Assembly (NCBI RefSeq): GCF_047495875.1
Contig: NC_092497.1
Location: 26,913,889-26,977,888 of the forward strand
DNA length: 64,000 nucleotides
Reading direction: 5' to 3'
Source: Pithys albifrons albifrons
Taxonomy: Eukaryota > Chordata > Aves > Passeriformes > Thamnophilidae
The position numbers were made by a program, and so were the translations under genes. Shown here piece after piece: positions 24,401 through 56,614 of the stretch; the first letter of the stretch is position 1, and the number at the start of each line of letters is the position of its first letter. Under the pieces are notes generated by a model. That model made no database searches and was not told the DNA's origin. It saw only the letters and a program-made list of their open reading frames with translations.

Positions 24401-27400
24401 AACTTAGGTAAATGTGAGTTTGAGTGGAGTAATTCTACAAGTATGCATTTTGTTGTGTTTTTTGTTTTGCAGACAATGGTACAAGGATGACCTGTGTGCC
24501 CTAGCATTTAAAGTTCTCCATGATAAATGTCGTGGACCACTAGTTTTTGTTCGTGTTTACTCAGGTTCACTGAAACCTCAGTCAGCTGTATATAATATTA
24601 ACAAAAGTTGCACGTAAGTAAGATAGAGGTGTGGGGTTAGTGTAGCATTGCAATGTCTGTTGAAGTCCTAATACAAAAATTTAATTTTTAGAGAGAGAAT
24701 GAGCCGTCTGCTCCTGCCCTTTGCTGATCAGCACATTGAAATACCATCACTGATGCCTGGCAACATTGCTCTTACAGTTGGGTTAAAACAGGTAATGAAA
24801 AATACTGATTCTGTAAGGGAGCTTGTTTCACTAGTGTGCTTTTTACTTCTGTGGTGTTGTATTGTACGTGTTCTTGATAATGGTGTCATATGTAAACTTG
24901 CTTTATTTGAAGTATGTTCACATGTACTTTCTCCTGAAAAGAACTATCACAATGTACAAATGTCAATAGTTGACCTGGAAGCTGCAGTGCTGATTGGAAA
25001 GGACTGCAAGCAGAAAGTGTATTTTATTAGAGTTGAAGCTTATATTTATACTCAAACTCTTCAAACACAGTGTAATGCCACAAAGAGACCTCCTGTGGGA
25101 ATAGAGACTGAAAAAATTACCTAAAAGCAAGAGTTTAAGTTCAAATAAATTTGTTTCATGCTTGCTTCTGTTAGTTTAATAATTAATTCAGTACTTTATT
25201 GTCTGAACAGGTTGCATGAATCTTACTTGCACAGGTTTTCTCAAATGTAACCAGCTTTGGCATGGATTTTGGTTTTGGGGGTTTTGTTGCTTTTTTTTCA
25301 CATCACCTCCTCTCCCTCTCCTATGTCTTGTGGGTGCTGATCTACAGAGTGCCACTGGAGATACCATAGTGTCATCAAAGGCTTCAGCAGTCGCTGTAGC
25401 ACGTCGAGCTGGAAGAGATGCTGTGGAAAAGAAGATGTCTGTGAGTGATGTAGACAGCCTTCTGCTGGCAGGTGTTGAGATCCCTGACCCTGTCTTCTTT
25501 TGTACAATTGAACCCCCTTCCATGGCCAAACAGCAAGGTACAGTGAGGAGTGAGTTGCACAAATCTATCAGTCAGTGATCTAGTAAGACTTTTTGGTGTT
25601 TTGCACTGATGGCAAATTTTAGACCATGGTTGTTGACATCTTTTGCTATTACTTCATCAAGCAGCACTAATATTAGTACCTTTGTAGCTTTTATGTCTAG
25701 AAAGTGATTCTTCATTTAGAATTAAAAGGTGGAGGCACTTATGCTTGTCACATTGGTGTGCTGTACATTGTGTCACAAGTACAAATGACGTTGAAATGTT
25801 TGGGGGTTTTTCAGTTGGCACTCGCAGTTTTACTCTGTGGTGTAAAGTCTTCACTGAGCCAGACTTCTGTGTTTTTAGGTAGGTTTCATCCATGCAGTGT
25901 GAGTTGGAATCTTACTGTCTTTCCAACAGTCAGTACAAGAGGAATGGATTATTTGACTCTTTTTAGAAATAACGCTTTAAAATGTATCTTTATTCTAAGA
26001 AAGCTAAGCTTGGTTGGGAGTGAAGAAAAGGAGGGTTAAATATCAGTGTAGTAGAGGGTTAAGTATCAGCAAGGTAGAACAGAGACTTCGAGCAACATAT
26101 CTGCAGGATGAGCATCTGCAGGATGAGATGTTACTGATTTGGGGGTCATTAGATGTTTTAGTTCGCTTTTGTTTTTTTCCTCAAAGACTGTAAGGCAGTT
26201 GCAGCAGTCTTGGCTCTTAGTTTATCATTCTGTAGCTGCTTTCTTCAGCAGTTAAGGTAATGGGGAGTCAGAAAAAAAATAATATCTGTATTTGCATTTG
26301 AACGTTTTCATGTTGAATTCATACAAGTAAATATGTAACAGTTGACAGTTTTACTTATCTGTACAAAAGGGTCAATACTTATTTACTGACTTTACGAATA
26401 ATATATAAATTCCAAGCTGTCTCCATACAAGCACAAAATATCACTCTGACAACAGTATCTTAAATAATCAAAGCACTCTATAGTGCAGTTAATTTTTGTG
26501 AGAAAATCAGAAGTTGTAGGTTCCTTGTAATTTGACCTGACTTTGCCAAAATCTGTGTTTCTCTATGGTCCTTTTCATTGTTCTGAGAAAAAGATTTGGC
26601 CTTACAGGGAAAGTTGCATTTAGGGACTTACCTTAATTCTCAAACTACCGAAGTCACTTTAGATACCATGTTTGATATTTATGTACAGACTTGGACAATG
26701 CATTGAGCTGCCTTCAGCGTGAAGATCCCAGTTTAAAAGTGAAGCTAGATCCTGACACAGGACAAGTAAGATGAATGCTCTACTACTCACCTTATAACCA
26801 AGTTCTATTCTAGAACTGTTAAGACCACACTTCAGTTAGTTCATCTGCATATTTAGATTTTCTAGAATAAGAAGGACTCTCTAAATGTTGTATGTACAAA
26901 GTTCTGTGTGTGAAACTAAAACAGAGCCTTGTGGTGCAGTTGTGCTTTACAGAATAGAGGAAGTCACCCTGTGCTCTGCATCTTTTTGACAGTTCTGTAT
27001 TTAAAAAAGTTTGAATTATATGGTCTTCTAAGATAATGTAAGATTACCTTTTTTATAGTGGCCACAGGAGCGGTAACTACCCTCTCACTTATGTGGTGTT
27101 TATGTCAGATGTTATGTTGTGTTATGTTAGAGCAGTGTTCTCTCTAGGGTCCTTGGAATTTAAAGGATTTCTAAGAGACAGTTCAAAGATTGCAAGTCCT
27201 TGCTTAAAGCATTTGTAATAAAACCTGAGTTTTGCATGCTTTTCCACTTCTCTCTCAACTATCTTCTCACCAGACTATCCTCTGTGGCATGGGAGAACTA
27301 CACATAGAGATCATTCATGACCGAATCAAACGTGAATATGGAATTGAGACTTATTTGGGACCTCTTCAAATAGCATATCGAGAAACCATCTTACATGCTG

Positions 27401-30177
27401 CCCAAGTTACAGGTAAAATGAGTAAATGGAAAAAATCTTGTTTCTGGATTTGTACCTTGATTATTCAGATAAATTTTACGTATTGGGTTTTTTTCCAAAT
27501 GGCTGTTTCACCTTTTTTCCCCCTCCTCCTTGCAGATACATTGGACAAAACAGTAGGAGATAAACGACACTTTGTAATACTAGAGCTGGAGGTGAAGCCC
27601 AGGTTAGGGGACAGAGCAATGACAAAACCCATCATCAGCTATGCTGAGAGTGTCATTGGAGAACTACCCAAAGAACTCCAAGGAGCTGTAGAAAATGGAA
27701 TCACTAATTCATGCATTCAAGGTAAAGGAAGTGCTATGAAAGCTATGCTAGTCTAGTATTTTTTAAGAAGCAATTTAATAAGTTTCTAGAAGGAAAAACC
27801 TCTTGGTCGCTTGAAAACTAAAAGATAGTACATGCTAACATGTACATAAGATACAAAGCAAAATTACAACATTTCCTTGACTACAAAAAGTTGCCAAACA
27901 CTCTTCCCTGTTCCGGGAATGGAAATCAGCGTGCCTTTGGCTTCATTTTAAGGTTGATTTCTCTTCAGTCATTCAACAGTGAGCATGGAGTGCTTTTGGT
28001 TTATTTTTTAATCTGGTATAGGGTGATGACAGAAGTGGTTTCAGAGGCCAACATATACACACCATGCTTCTATTAGTGTTACTGATGCAATTTTTGCAAA
28101 TAAGTAAAATCCATGAAAGTTTTCAATAAAGCCTTATCTAATTGCAAAGTGAGGGCTTCCCAAAGGAGTAAAAGTGTCCTTGACCTTCAACTAAAAATAG
28201 GACGTATTTAATAACTGGTGGCTAAAGAGCTCTGTTTTACAGTAAAATCGATGGGTAGTGGATTGACAAATGAAAATTACTCTATATGAAGCAGCATGAC
28301 ATGTTTTTTCCATGTTGCTTTGTGAAATTGGAAAGCATCTCCCATCTCTGGCTGTGGAATGACCTTTAACTGTGTTCTTCATGTTTCTTGAAGACATTTC
28401 AGAACTGTGCTGTCTCCAACCTAAAATGGATGCCATAATAAAAAAAATGGTGTTTTTTCTCAGATGTTCAGGCCTCACATCCAGTCTAATATGGGTTGAT
28501 CTGGTAGAGAGTCTTGGGTTGGAGGGAGATAATCTATGACACTAGAAGTTATTCATCCTTTATAGAATTGAGTTAATCCTGGAGTTTTGGTTGTGTGTTA
28601 GTATCGGGCTTTGCTGTGATCATACTGTGTTGAAAAGGAAAATGCAGAAAATACTCAGGCTTCTGCTTAAAAAAAAAGATGTCATTAATTTTTCAAATGA
28701 GGTCTTATTTCAATAGACAAGTTTTATATATTAAATGTAGTTTTAAAAGCTTAATTTTTGGGAACAGTTGTATGGCTGAGCACACTCAGGAACTTACTGT
28801 GAAAGGTATCTGTGCTTTTGATAAAGAGTAAGAAAGTATTCCTTTGTCTCTTTTGGTGTAATGACAAAATGAGGAACACAACCAGTAGTCACATCCTTTC
28901 AGGGGTGGGCAGAGAAGGAGAGAGCAAAGTAAGAAGCTTCACATTAATCCTGAACAATTTTTGGATGTGTCTTAGTATTCTGAAGAATGTGCTTTTTAAT
29001 TTCTTCTCTTTTACCCTGGGCCACCCAGGACCTCTGCTTGGATTCCCAGTTCAGGATATAGATGTGACAGTGCAATCACTGACAGTGCATCCGGACACCT
29101 CCCACACAATGGTATCAGCCTGTGTCTCCCGTTGCATGCAAAAGGTACAGTGAAACTGTAAGCTGCTGAGGAATACAGTAGCATGATACACTGTGGGGAA
29201 AATCTGTGTGTACCAGTATCTGGTAACTATTCTTCTCTGACAGTGTAATGCCCTTGAATGTGGGGACTTTATAGCTTTTGAAAGTAGAGAATTTGAGAGA
29301 CACTGTCGGCTTCAGTGATAAAAATACATGTAAACATCAATTTTATTTAAAACAAAAATCCAAATAACCTGCCCAGAAATGCATTGACATAATTTTATTT
29401 CCTTCCTTTTCATGTAGGCTTTGAAAAAAGCTGGTATACAAATACTAGAACCCCTGATGAACTTAGAAATCACAGTAAGTGAAGATCATCTCAGTGCAGC
29501 CCTTGCTGATCTTGCACAGCGGAGAGGTAGTATTCAGGAAATCCAGAGTAGGCAAGATAACCGAGTTGTGGTTGCTGCTGTTCCACTAGCAGAAATGATG
29601 GTACGTGATCACCTTATTAATGGTAAAACTAATTTTTTTATAAGCTTAAAAAATGGCTTCAGTTCACTTTTTTGTTACTGATACGTAAATTTAGAATGGA
29701 TTTTTTGGACTGTATTTTAATTATTAAAGGTCTGAAGCAAGTGCCCAGAAATCTAGTGGTGTTTTTTTGCCCAATTCAGATTGTTAAACCAGCACTTACC
29801 TACTCAACACTAAATCAAAGTAGTAGTATGTACTATCAGAACAGGTTTTATAGAGAAGTTTTTAAAAAAATTACTGACTCATGCATGTATTGCATTTTTA
29901 ATACAGTACTATTAAAAAACTAATTTATTAGTATGTTGCAGTATATTTCTGATACTCTCTCTGTGATATGACCAGCTTTCTATGCTAACTTATCCTATCC
30001 TATGATTTATCCTAAATTGAATGACCATGTTTTCTCAATTTTGTCCAGGGCTACTCAACAGTTTTGCGTTCTTTGACATCAGGCTCAGCAACATTCACGC
30101 TGGAGCTTGCCAGTTATCAAGCCCTGAACAGTCAAGAGCAGAGTGCACTTCTTCAGAGGAGGATGGGGTTGGTGTGA
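12415..30177 (+). CDS. GFM2: GFM2, mitochondrial elongation factor G2 (ribosome recycling GTPase)
   Basis: GTPase that acts with the mitochondrial recycling factor to split mitoribosomes after termination. Twenty coding exons: 12415-12477, 13046-13112, 13461-13506, 14432-14529, 15465-15590, 15991-16079, 20047-20135, 20382-20442, 20540-20725, 23018-23098, 23812-23960, 24473-24613, 24692-24791, 25348-25537, 26689-26765, 27274-27412, 27536-27721, 29029-29144, 29418-29600, 30049-30177. All are GT-AG and phase-compatible, giving about 771 aa (human 779). An Arg-rich, acid-poor N-terminus ([16 protein letters not shown]) fits a mitochondrial presequence. Motifs: G1 AHIDAGKT (67-74), switch I RERGITI, G3 DTPGH (131-135), G4 NKMD (185-188), then [11 protein letters not shown] of domain III, domain IV and the C-terminal EF-G fold, ending RRMGLV. 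The segment in exon 17 (domain IV) is the least human-like part. The start depends on the exon 2 acceptor: the nearer AG at 13041 breaks the frame. The gene is intact, head to head with NSA2 and converging on HEXB. Confidence 0.95.
13113..14431 (+). other. GFM2: GFM2 introns 2 and 3
   Basis: These introns flank the 46-base exon 13461-13506. A somewhat GC-richer block at about 13735-14280 could be an old repeat but matches nothing I recognise. The rest is AT-rich with no visible feature. Confidence 0.5.
16301..16305 (+). repeat. LTR-element target-site duplication, left
   Basis: GTCCC, identical to 18238-18242, directly outside the TG...CA boundaries of the LTR element. Confidence 0.7.
16306..16941 (-). 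repeat. Left copy (3' LTR)
   Basis: About 636 bp, on the minus strand TGTTATGGG to CCCAGGACA. It shares with 17674-18237 blocks such as TATGCTGAAACTAACTACAT, CACACTTACACAAGTTA and GGTATGGAATACAATATTAT. A near-palindromic CTGTCCTGG...CCAGGACAG lies at its left end. Confidence 0.8.
17212..17490. repeat. Minisatellite, about 24-bp units
   Basis: Roughly ten imperfect units of the form GGGGTCTCCATCCCCTTCTCA or GGGGTCACTATCCCCACACT. Each carries CCCC and GGGG arms that could pair. It sits inside the LTR element at 16306-18237. Confidence 0.9.
17534..17673 (+). repeat. Inverted copy of the LTR end with palindromic junction
   Basis: 17545-17673 is the reverse complement of about 16306-16440 in the left LTR, with some divergence. 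Its outer junction is the perfect 12-bp palindrome CCTCGGCCGAGG at 17534-17545. It abuts the truncated right LTR at 17674. Confidence 0.8.
17674..18237 (-). repeat. Right copy (5' LTR, 3' end missing)
   Basis: About 564 bp, homologous to 16306-16941 but lacking the last part up to CCCAGGACA in direct orientation. Confidence 0.75.
18238..18242 (+). repeat. LTR-element target-site duplication, right
   Basis: GTCCC follows the CCCATAACA boundary and matches 16301-16305. Confidence 0.7.
18243..20046 (+). other. GFM2: Rest of GFM2 intron 6
   Basis: About 1.8 kb of intron right of the LTR element. No exon, RNA gene or known repeat was recognised. Confidence 0.5.
21040..21490 (-). mobile_element. 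CR1 LINE fragment in GFM2 intron 9
   Basis: Diverged minus-orientation CR1 ORF2 3' region. Its blocks follow CR1 order: CAGTGCTTCAGGTGCAGTTT, AGTGTAGGGTAGAGGG, CTGATCCACTGGCAGTGC, GCAGTTAGCCTTTGTCACTG and CTGCTGACTCATAGGG. No reading frame survives. Confidence 0.65.
21500..23017 (+). other. GFM2: Rest of GFM2 intron 9
   Basis: AT-rich intron. A short ATTCTATGATTCTTTGATT stretch near 21990 resembles a CR1 3' tail but has no CR1 body beside it. Nothing else was recognised. Confidence 0.5.
25538..26688 (+). other. GFM2: GFM2 intron 14
   Basis: A 1.15-kb intron. A small direct repeat (ATCTGCAGGATGAG twice) lies near 26098-26130. No other feature was seen. Confidence 0.5.
27722..29028 (+). other. 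GFM2: GFM2 intron 17
   Basis: A 1.3-kb AT-rich intron with no recognised repeat or RNA gene. Confidence 0.5.
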
Positions 30178-30515
30178 CCAGTTTACTCTATGGAACGATA
30201 TTTTCTATCCTCCATGTTAAATATTTTCATAGGTACACCAGTACATTTGTCTGGGACGAACTGGTGGTGGTAAATGATGAGTCAGCAGGTGGATGAAGAG
30301 ACTGGGCTTTTAACTGTCTAAGGGGGAAGGTTCAGCAGACTGCTCTAATGACATGGCCTTGTAGTTGCAGAGCAGAGATGGAACCACAAGGTGTTGCTTT
30401 ACAAATTTTTGTCTTACAGATATGATCCATAATGAGAAATGCTGCACCTCCTTTTCATGGAAATGAGCACTAAGTACACCTTAGTATGCCATCAGAACTG
30501 TTTCTTAGTTCGATA

Positions 30516-30521
30516 AATAAA
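30516..30521 (+). terminator. GFM2: GFM2 poly(A) signal
   Basis: AATAAA about 340 bases after the GFM2 stop codon, followed by a T/G-containing stretch. It is the first canonical hexamer downstream. Confidence 0.7.
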
Positions 30522-31130
30522 GTTTGGGAAGTTTATGTCTATCATGAAATTACTTACAATTTTGGCAGCCTGTATGATTTGTTTTGAGCTGAATAAAAGT
30601 ATATGGTTAATAAGCACTTTAAACAGTATAGCTATAAGTTTTACTCCTGTACAGGTAGCAACTAGTTATGAACCAGAGTTCAGGACTGGGTGTCACTTCT
30701 ACCTGAGTTTGCTTTAGCAAGTAAGTGAAATGGATACTTGTGCAAATTGAGTAAGAGGTGTGAAGAAAACAAAACAAGAAAGGCAGAGTTCTTCCAGGAC
30801 AGTAATCCCTACCTACCACTCTAAAATATATGATTTTTTTTTTTACCTTTAGGAATGAGTGAATTAAGCTGTAATGATCCTGATTTGCTATGAGCTGCAA
30901 TTGTCTGATTTCCCAGAAACCTGGCAAATGAAAAAAATACTTTGAAATAAAAAAGGTAGTTTGCTCTTTATTTAAATAGTGTCTTAGCTTTATTTTTATC
31001 AACTTCAGAATGCAAAGAAACTGGAATTCATAACTCTGTGGTATCAAATTCCAGGATTTCACAGTGAAGAATCCCCATTTCTAAAAGTCTAAAATCAACC
31101 AGTTTTACTCCAACAAAGTTATCAAATAAT
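30522..31130. other. GFM2-HEXB tail-to-tail spacer
   Basis: About 0.6 kb between the two likely poly(A) signals. Further minus-strand AATAAA hexamers at 30989-30994 and 30967-30972 could extend the HEXB 3' UTR into it. No repeat was recognised. Confidence 0.55.
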
Positions 31131-31136
31131 TTTATT
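31131..31136 (-). terminator. HEXB: HEXB poly(A) signal
   Basis: Minus-strand AATAAA about 90 bases after the HEXB stop codon. Alternative hexamers lie further on, at 30989-30994 and 30967-30972. Confidence 0.6.
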
Positions 31137-31221
31137 TTAAAAGTGAAAATTTTAAGTCTTGATTCAAACACATGGTTATACCCCAGAGGCACTTCAGGTT
31201 GTTGATAAGTCTTTGCAGCAG

Positions 31222-52669
<21,448 letters not shown>

Positions 52670-52864
52670 AGCGTGCGGCTGCGGCGGCGCCCTCAGCCCG
52701 CCGGGTGCCGCACCCGGAGCGCCCCGGTCCCGCCTCCGCCATCACGGGGCTCCAGACCCGCCCCCCGTCCCGCCCACAGCGACGCGGCTCGGGCAGGGCG
52801 CTGAGAGCGGTGGCTGCGCTGTTCTGAGGGCTGTTCTCATGGAAAAATTACAATAAACTATCAG

Positions 52865-53305
52865 AGAGCGTGGCGAAGGATCTAAAGAAGAAGCCTTGTG
52901 AGGGGCGGCTGAGGTCGGTTCGTTTGCTCAGTATAGAGAGGAGGAGACTGAGGGGAGACCTTGTTGGAGCGTTCAGCATCCTCACTAGCGGAAGACCAGG
53001 GGTAGGCACCGATCTCTTCACTCCCGCGACCAGTGACAGGAGTCGAGGGAAGAGCACGAAGTTGTGTCAGAGGAGGTTTAGATTGCATATTAGGAAAAGG
53101 TTCTTCACCGAGAGGCTGATTGGCCACTGGAATAGCTTCCCTAGGGAAGTGGTCACAGCACCAAGCCTGTTTGCGTCCATGTGTTTGGACAATGCACTTA
53201 GGCACATGATGTGATTTTTGAGGTGGCCTGTGCAGGGCCAGGAGTTGGACTTGATGATCCTAGTGGGTCCCTTCCAGCTTAGCATGTTCTATGATTCCAT
53301 GATGG
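52865..53305 (+). mobile_element. CR1 LINE 3' fragment just upstream of HEXB
   Basis: Plus-oriented CR1: GAGGAGACTGAGGGGAGACC, CCAGTGACAGGAGTCGAGGG, AGGTTTAGATTGCATATTAG, GGCCACTGGAATAGCTTCCC, GTCCCTTCCAGCTTAGCATG, TTCTATGATTCCATGATGG. The terminal ATTCTATG-like repeats are present. A frame of about 110 codons survives at 52870-53214. Confidence 0.9.
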
Positions 53306-54120
53306 TCCTGCATGTGGAACCACTCCACAGAAAAATGAGGAGGAGTTGGATGAGTCAGCTCAATTACTGCATGGAAAGGCTTTCTGTGTATTGTGTTATA
53401 AACAATATTGTGAATAAGTAGGTGTCTGAGTTGCAGTGAAATGTTTCAAGCTTTGACCATACAGACCAGGTGTTTTGGTCGGTCTTGGGAATTTTGCAAA
53501 TTTTGGGAAGTTGTGAAGCATTCAAAAGGCAAATCAAGTATTTCAAGGTTGGAAGTCAGAGTGGGGAGGAACTCAGGCTTCAAACCACCTCTAATTGAAG
53601 GGTTAATGTGAATACTGGAGTTTTATTGCTATTGCTTCAGCTGACGTGCCAGTTAAGGCCAGAGCAATGACATCTGCCTGCTGCTGCTGCAGAGTAACTG
53701 AGAGCCGCTCTCAGCCACTGTCCCTCGGCGATCCCCCTTGTGTGCAATGTTAGCTCTGTAGTCATGTGCTCCTCATTGTGACATAGGCTCTACAGTTTTA
53801 ATAAAGTAAATAAAAAAAAGAAAAAAAAAGAAAATGTCTCCGTAATGAAAGTTACATCTGTTTGTGAAAAACAGATCTTGCCATGGGATTGCTAAAAAGC
53901 AAACACCCTCTTCTTCAGAAGGGTTGCCCTCCTCTTTCAAGCTGTCTCTGCAAGTTTGGAGGAGCAGCTCTTCCCACTGTCTGGAAGGCTTCCCAATAGG
54001 TTCAGGTGCCTCACCCAGTTTGAGAACAATTGCAGGACTGGTCTGTATAGCAGTTTATGGGGAGGTGAGTCATGGCTGCCAGAAGCCCATACTGCGGCTC
54101 TCTGGTCACTCAGTCAGATT
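53306..54120. other. Intergenic DNA with an A-rich tail-like tract
   Basis: No gene was recognised. TTTTAATAAAGTAAATAAAA followed by an A/G run at 53796-53833 looks like the poly(A) end of a retroposed sequence, but its body could not be identified. Confidence 0.45.
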
Positions 54121-54880
54121 TCATAGAATCATAGAAATGATTGGGTTGGAAAAGACCTCCAAGATCATTAAGTCCAACCCTTGGTCCAACTCCAGTCCAT
54201 TCTCAGTTTAAAAACCTCCAGGAATGGTGAATCCACCACCTCTCTAGGCAGGTCATTCCAATGCCTGATTACTCTCTGGAAAGAATTTCTTTCTGATATC
54301 CAACTTAAATTTCCCCTGGCAGAGCTTAAGCCTGTGCTCCCTTGTCCTATTGCTGAGTGCCTGGAAGAAGAGACCAACCCCCACCTCACTAGAACTTCCC
54401 TTCAGGTGGTTACAGACAGTGATGAGGTCACCTCTCAGCCACCTCTTTTGCAGGCTAAACAACCCCAGCTCCCTCAGCCTCTCCCCATAGGACTTGTGCT
54501 CCAGTCCCTTCACCAGCCTTGTTGCTCTTCTCTGGACCTGCTCCAGCACCTCAGTACCTTTCCTGAACTGAGGGGCCCAGAACTGAACACAGTACTCAAG
54601 GTGTGGCCTCACCAACGCAGAGTACAGGGGAAGGATCACTGCTCTAGTCCTGGTGGCCACGCTATTTTTGATACAGAACAGGATCCCATTGGCCTTCTTG
54701 GCCACCTGGAAACACTGTTGGCTCATGTTGAGCTTCCTGTCAATTAGTACCCCCAGGTCCCTTTCTGCCTGGCTGCTCTGCAACCACTCTGCCCAGCCTG
54801 TAGCGCTGCATGGGGTTGTTGTGGCCAAAGTGCAGGACCCAGCACTTGGCCTTATTGAACTTCATCCCACTGGAATCATT
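54121..54880 (-). mobile_element. CR1 LINE 3' fragment
   Basis: The 3' end TTTCATAGAATCATAGAAAT is at left. The body runs parallel to 39555-40340 with high similarity. It lacks about 40 bases present near 39640-39680 of the other copy. A frame of 191 codons (54253-54828) covers the C-terminal part of ORF2, with [20 protein letters not shown] and [19 protein letters not shown]. Confidence 0.92.
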
Positions 54881-56535
54881 TATGTGATCTGACACCACCA
54901 GCAGCTCCGGGGAGCTGATGTAATCCCCTGCCCAAAACAAAAAGAAGTGATGGCACACTGGTAAGAGGGGGAATAAACAGCAGGATGAGGGGAAGGTTAA
55001 GACTTTGCCAGGCCTGTTGGGCCTATGCACTGCTCCTGAAGGGAATGAACCGCAAAACATCCTGGGTTCGTAATTTGCTCTATCTATCCATGCAACTGGA
55101 GGGCAAAGGCTTGATGGAAAGTGTTTGATGCAATCTATACACAGCAGAATGTTATTTAATGTTGTCATGTTATATGTAAAAAACACTTCTTTATTATGTG
55201 ATTTTGAAGAGGCACACAGGACATAATGTCTGCATATCTACCCTCCTGTCCCCTCAGTGCCATGAGATATGTGGAAATGGCAGTGCGTTTTTTTCTGGCT
55301 TTCTCAGAGACAATTGTTACCCTTTGCTGTTCAAGCAGTGTCAGAGTTTCAAGTTGCCTGTTACATGTTGCCTGGCATGATTGTCTTCTCAGCTGTGCTG
55401 ACTCCACTGTTTGTGTTGCCTGGCTCATTTTCTGAGGAAACATGATTTAGTGTTCTTTAATAACTGTAAACAATCTGAGCTTGCTCTAGCATTTTTAGAC
55501 ACTATTACATTTTAAGTGCTGTGATGTAACTCAGATATTGGGTCTGGGGACTGGTTCTAAGCTCAGAGGAAAGAAGTAAAGGATAAGCAGGGCACCGTAG
55601 GATTGAAGAGTATTTGACTGCAGTCTTCTAGTTGTTGTCTTCAGGGACCAGCTGATTTCAGTGGGGTTTCTGCTGAACACAACAGAATGTTGAAACTGCA
55701 GAGCTGGGACTGCAGTTGTTTCCATCATGAGAACAATGAAAGAAGACATCAGTGTGATTCATGCTCTTAAAAAAAAAAAACAAAACGGAGGTCCAGTATC
55801 AACTCAGTCTTGGATATGGAAAATTAATATGCTTTATATCCTTAGCCTGTGATGGAAATTTGATATTGTGTTCCTGAGAGGAATGGAATTTGATCCTTTA
55901 TTGTAGACATTTTGCCTAGATTGTAAACTGTGTTAGAATGGGAATGTACTCTTATCTATGCTTGTAAAGACTCACATAATTTTATAGTTTGCATATACCT
56001 AGTGAATGAGCATTAGAAGTACTATTTTGCATTTTTGTGGAAATTTTTAAAACAGAACTGCAATCATTGGTCACTCAAATAAGGCACTTGCATCTCCTGG
56101 TTCTATTAGAGACAGCTTTTCCATTCTCTAAAGTAGAAGCTGAATTCCATTTAGTTATAGACTAACACTTTCTTCTAGGAGGTCTGAAAAGAGGAAGAAA
56201 AATGCTACAGTGAAAAAATGTTATAAATATAGCTGAGCTTGACTTGTACCACAGAATTGTGCAGATTCCTTCACACACACACACTGTGTTAAATAGGAAT
56301 AAAAACAAAAGCAGTTTTGGACATTAAGAAGTCTCAAAATCTCACCTTCCTAACCAAAATGGTGGTGCAGGGCTGCACAGCACTAACTTTTACAGGAGGA
56401 AATTATTCCATTTGTGCAGCTATTAGTTCTTCCAATTGTTCTGTGGCTACAGCAGTCACTTCAAAGTGACAGGAGACCTCTCAGTAGAGTCTCCAGGTGT
56501 GCAAAGAAATATACCACATACTCCCCTATATGGGG
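54881..56535. other. Intergenic DNA, nothing recognised
   Basis: AT-rich sequence without a recognisable exon or repeat. Short open frames look random. Confidence 0.5.
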
Positions 56536-56545
56536 TGTGTGTGTG

Positions 56546-56612
<67 letters not shown>
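56536..56612. repeat. (TG)n/(TA)n microsatellite
   Basis: A short GTGTGTGT run passes into more than 60 bases of nearly pure TA repeat. Confidence 0.95.
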
Positions 56613-56614
<2 letters not shown>

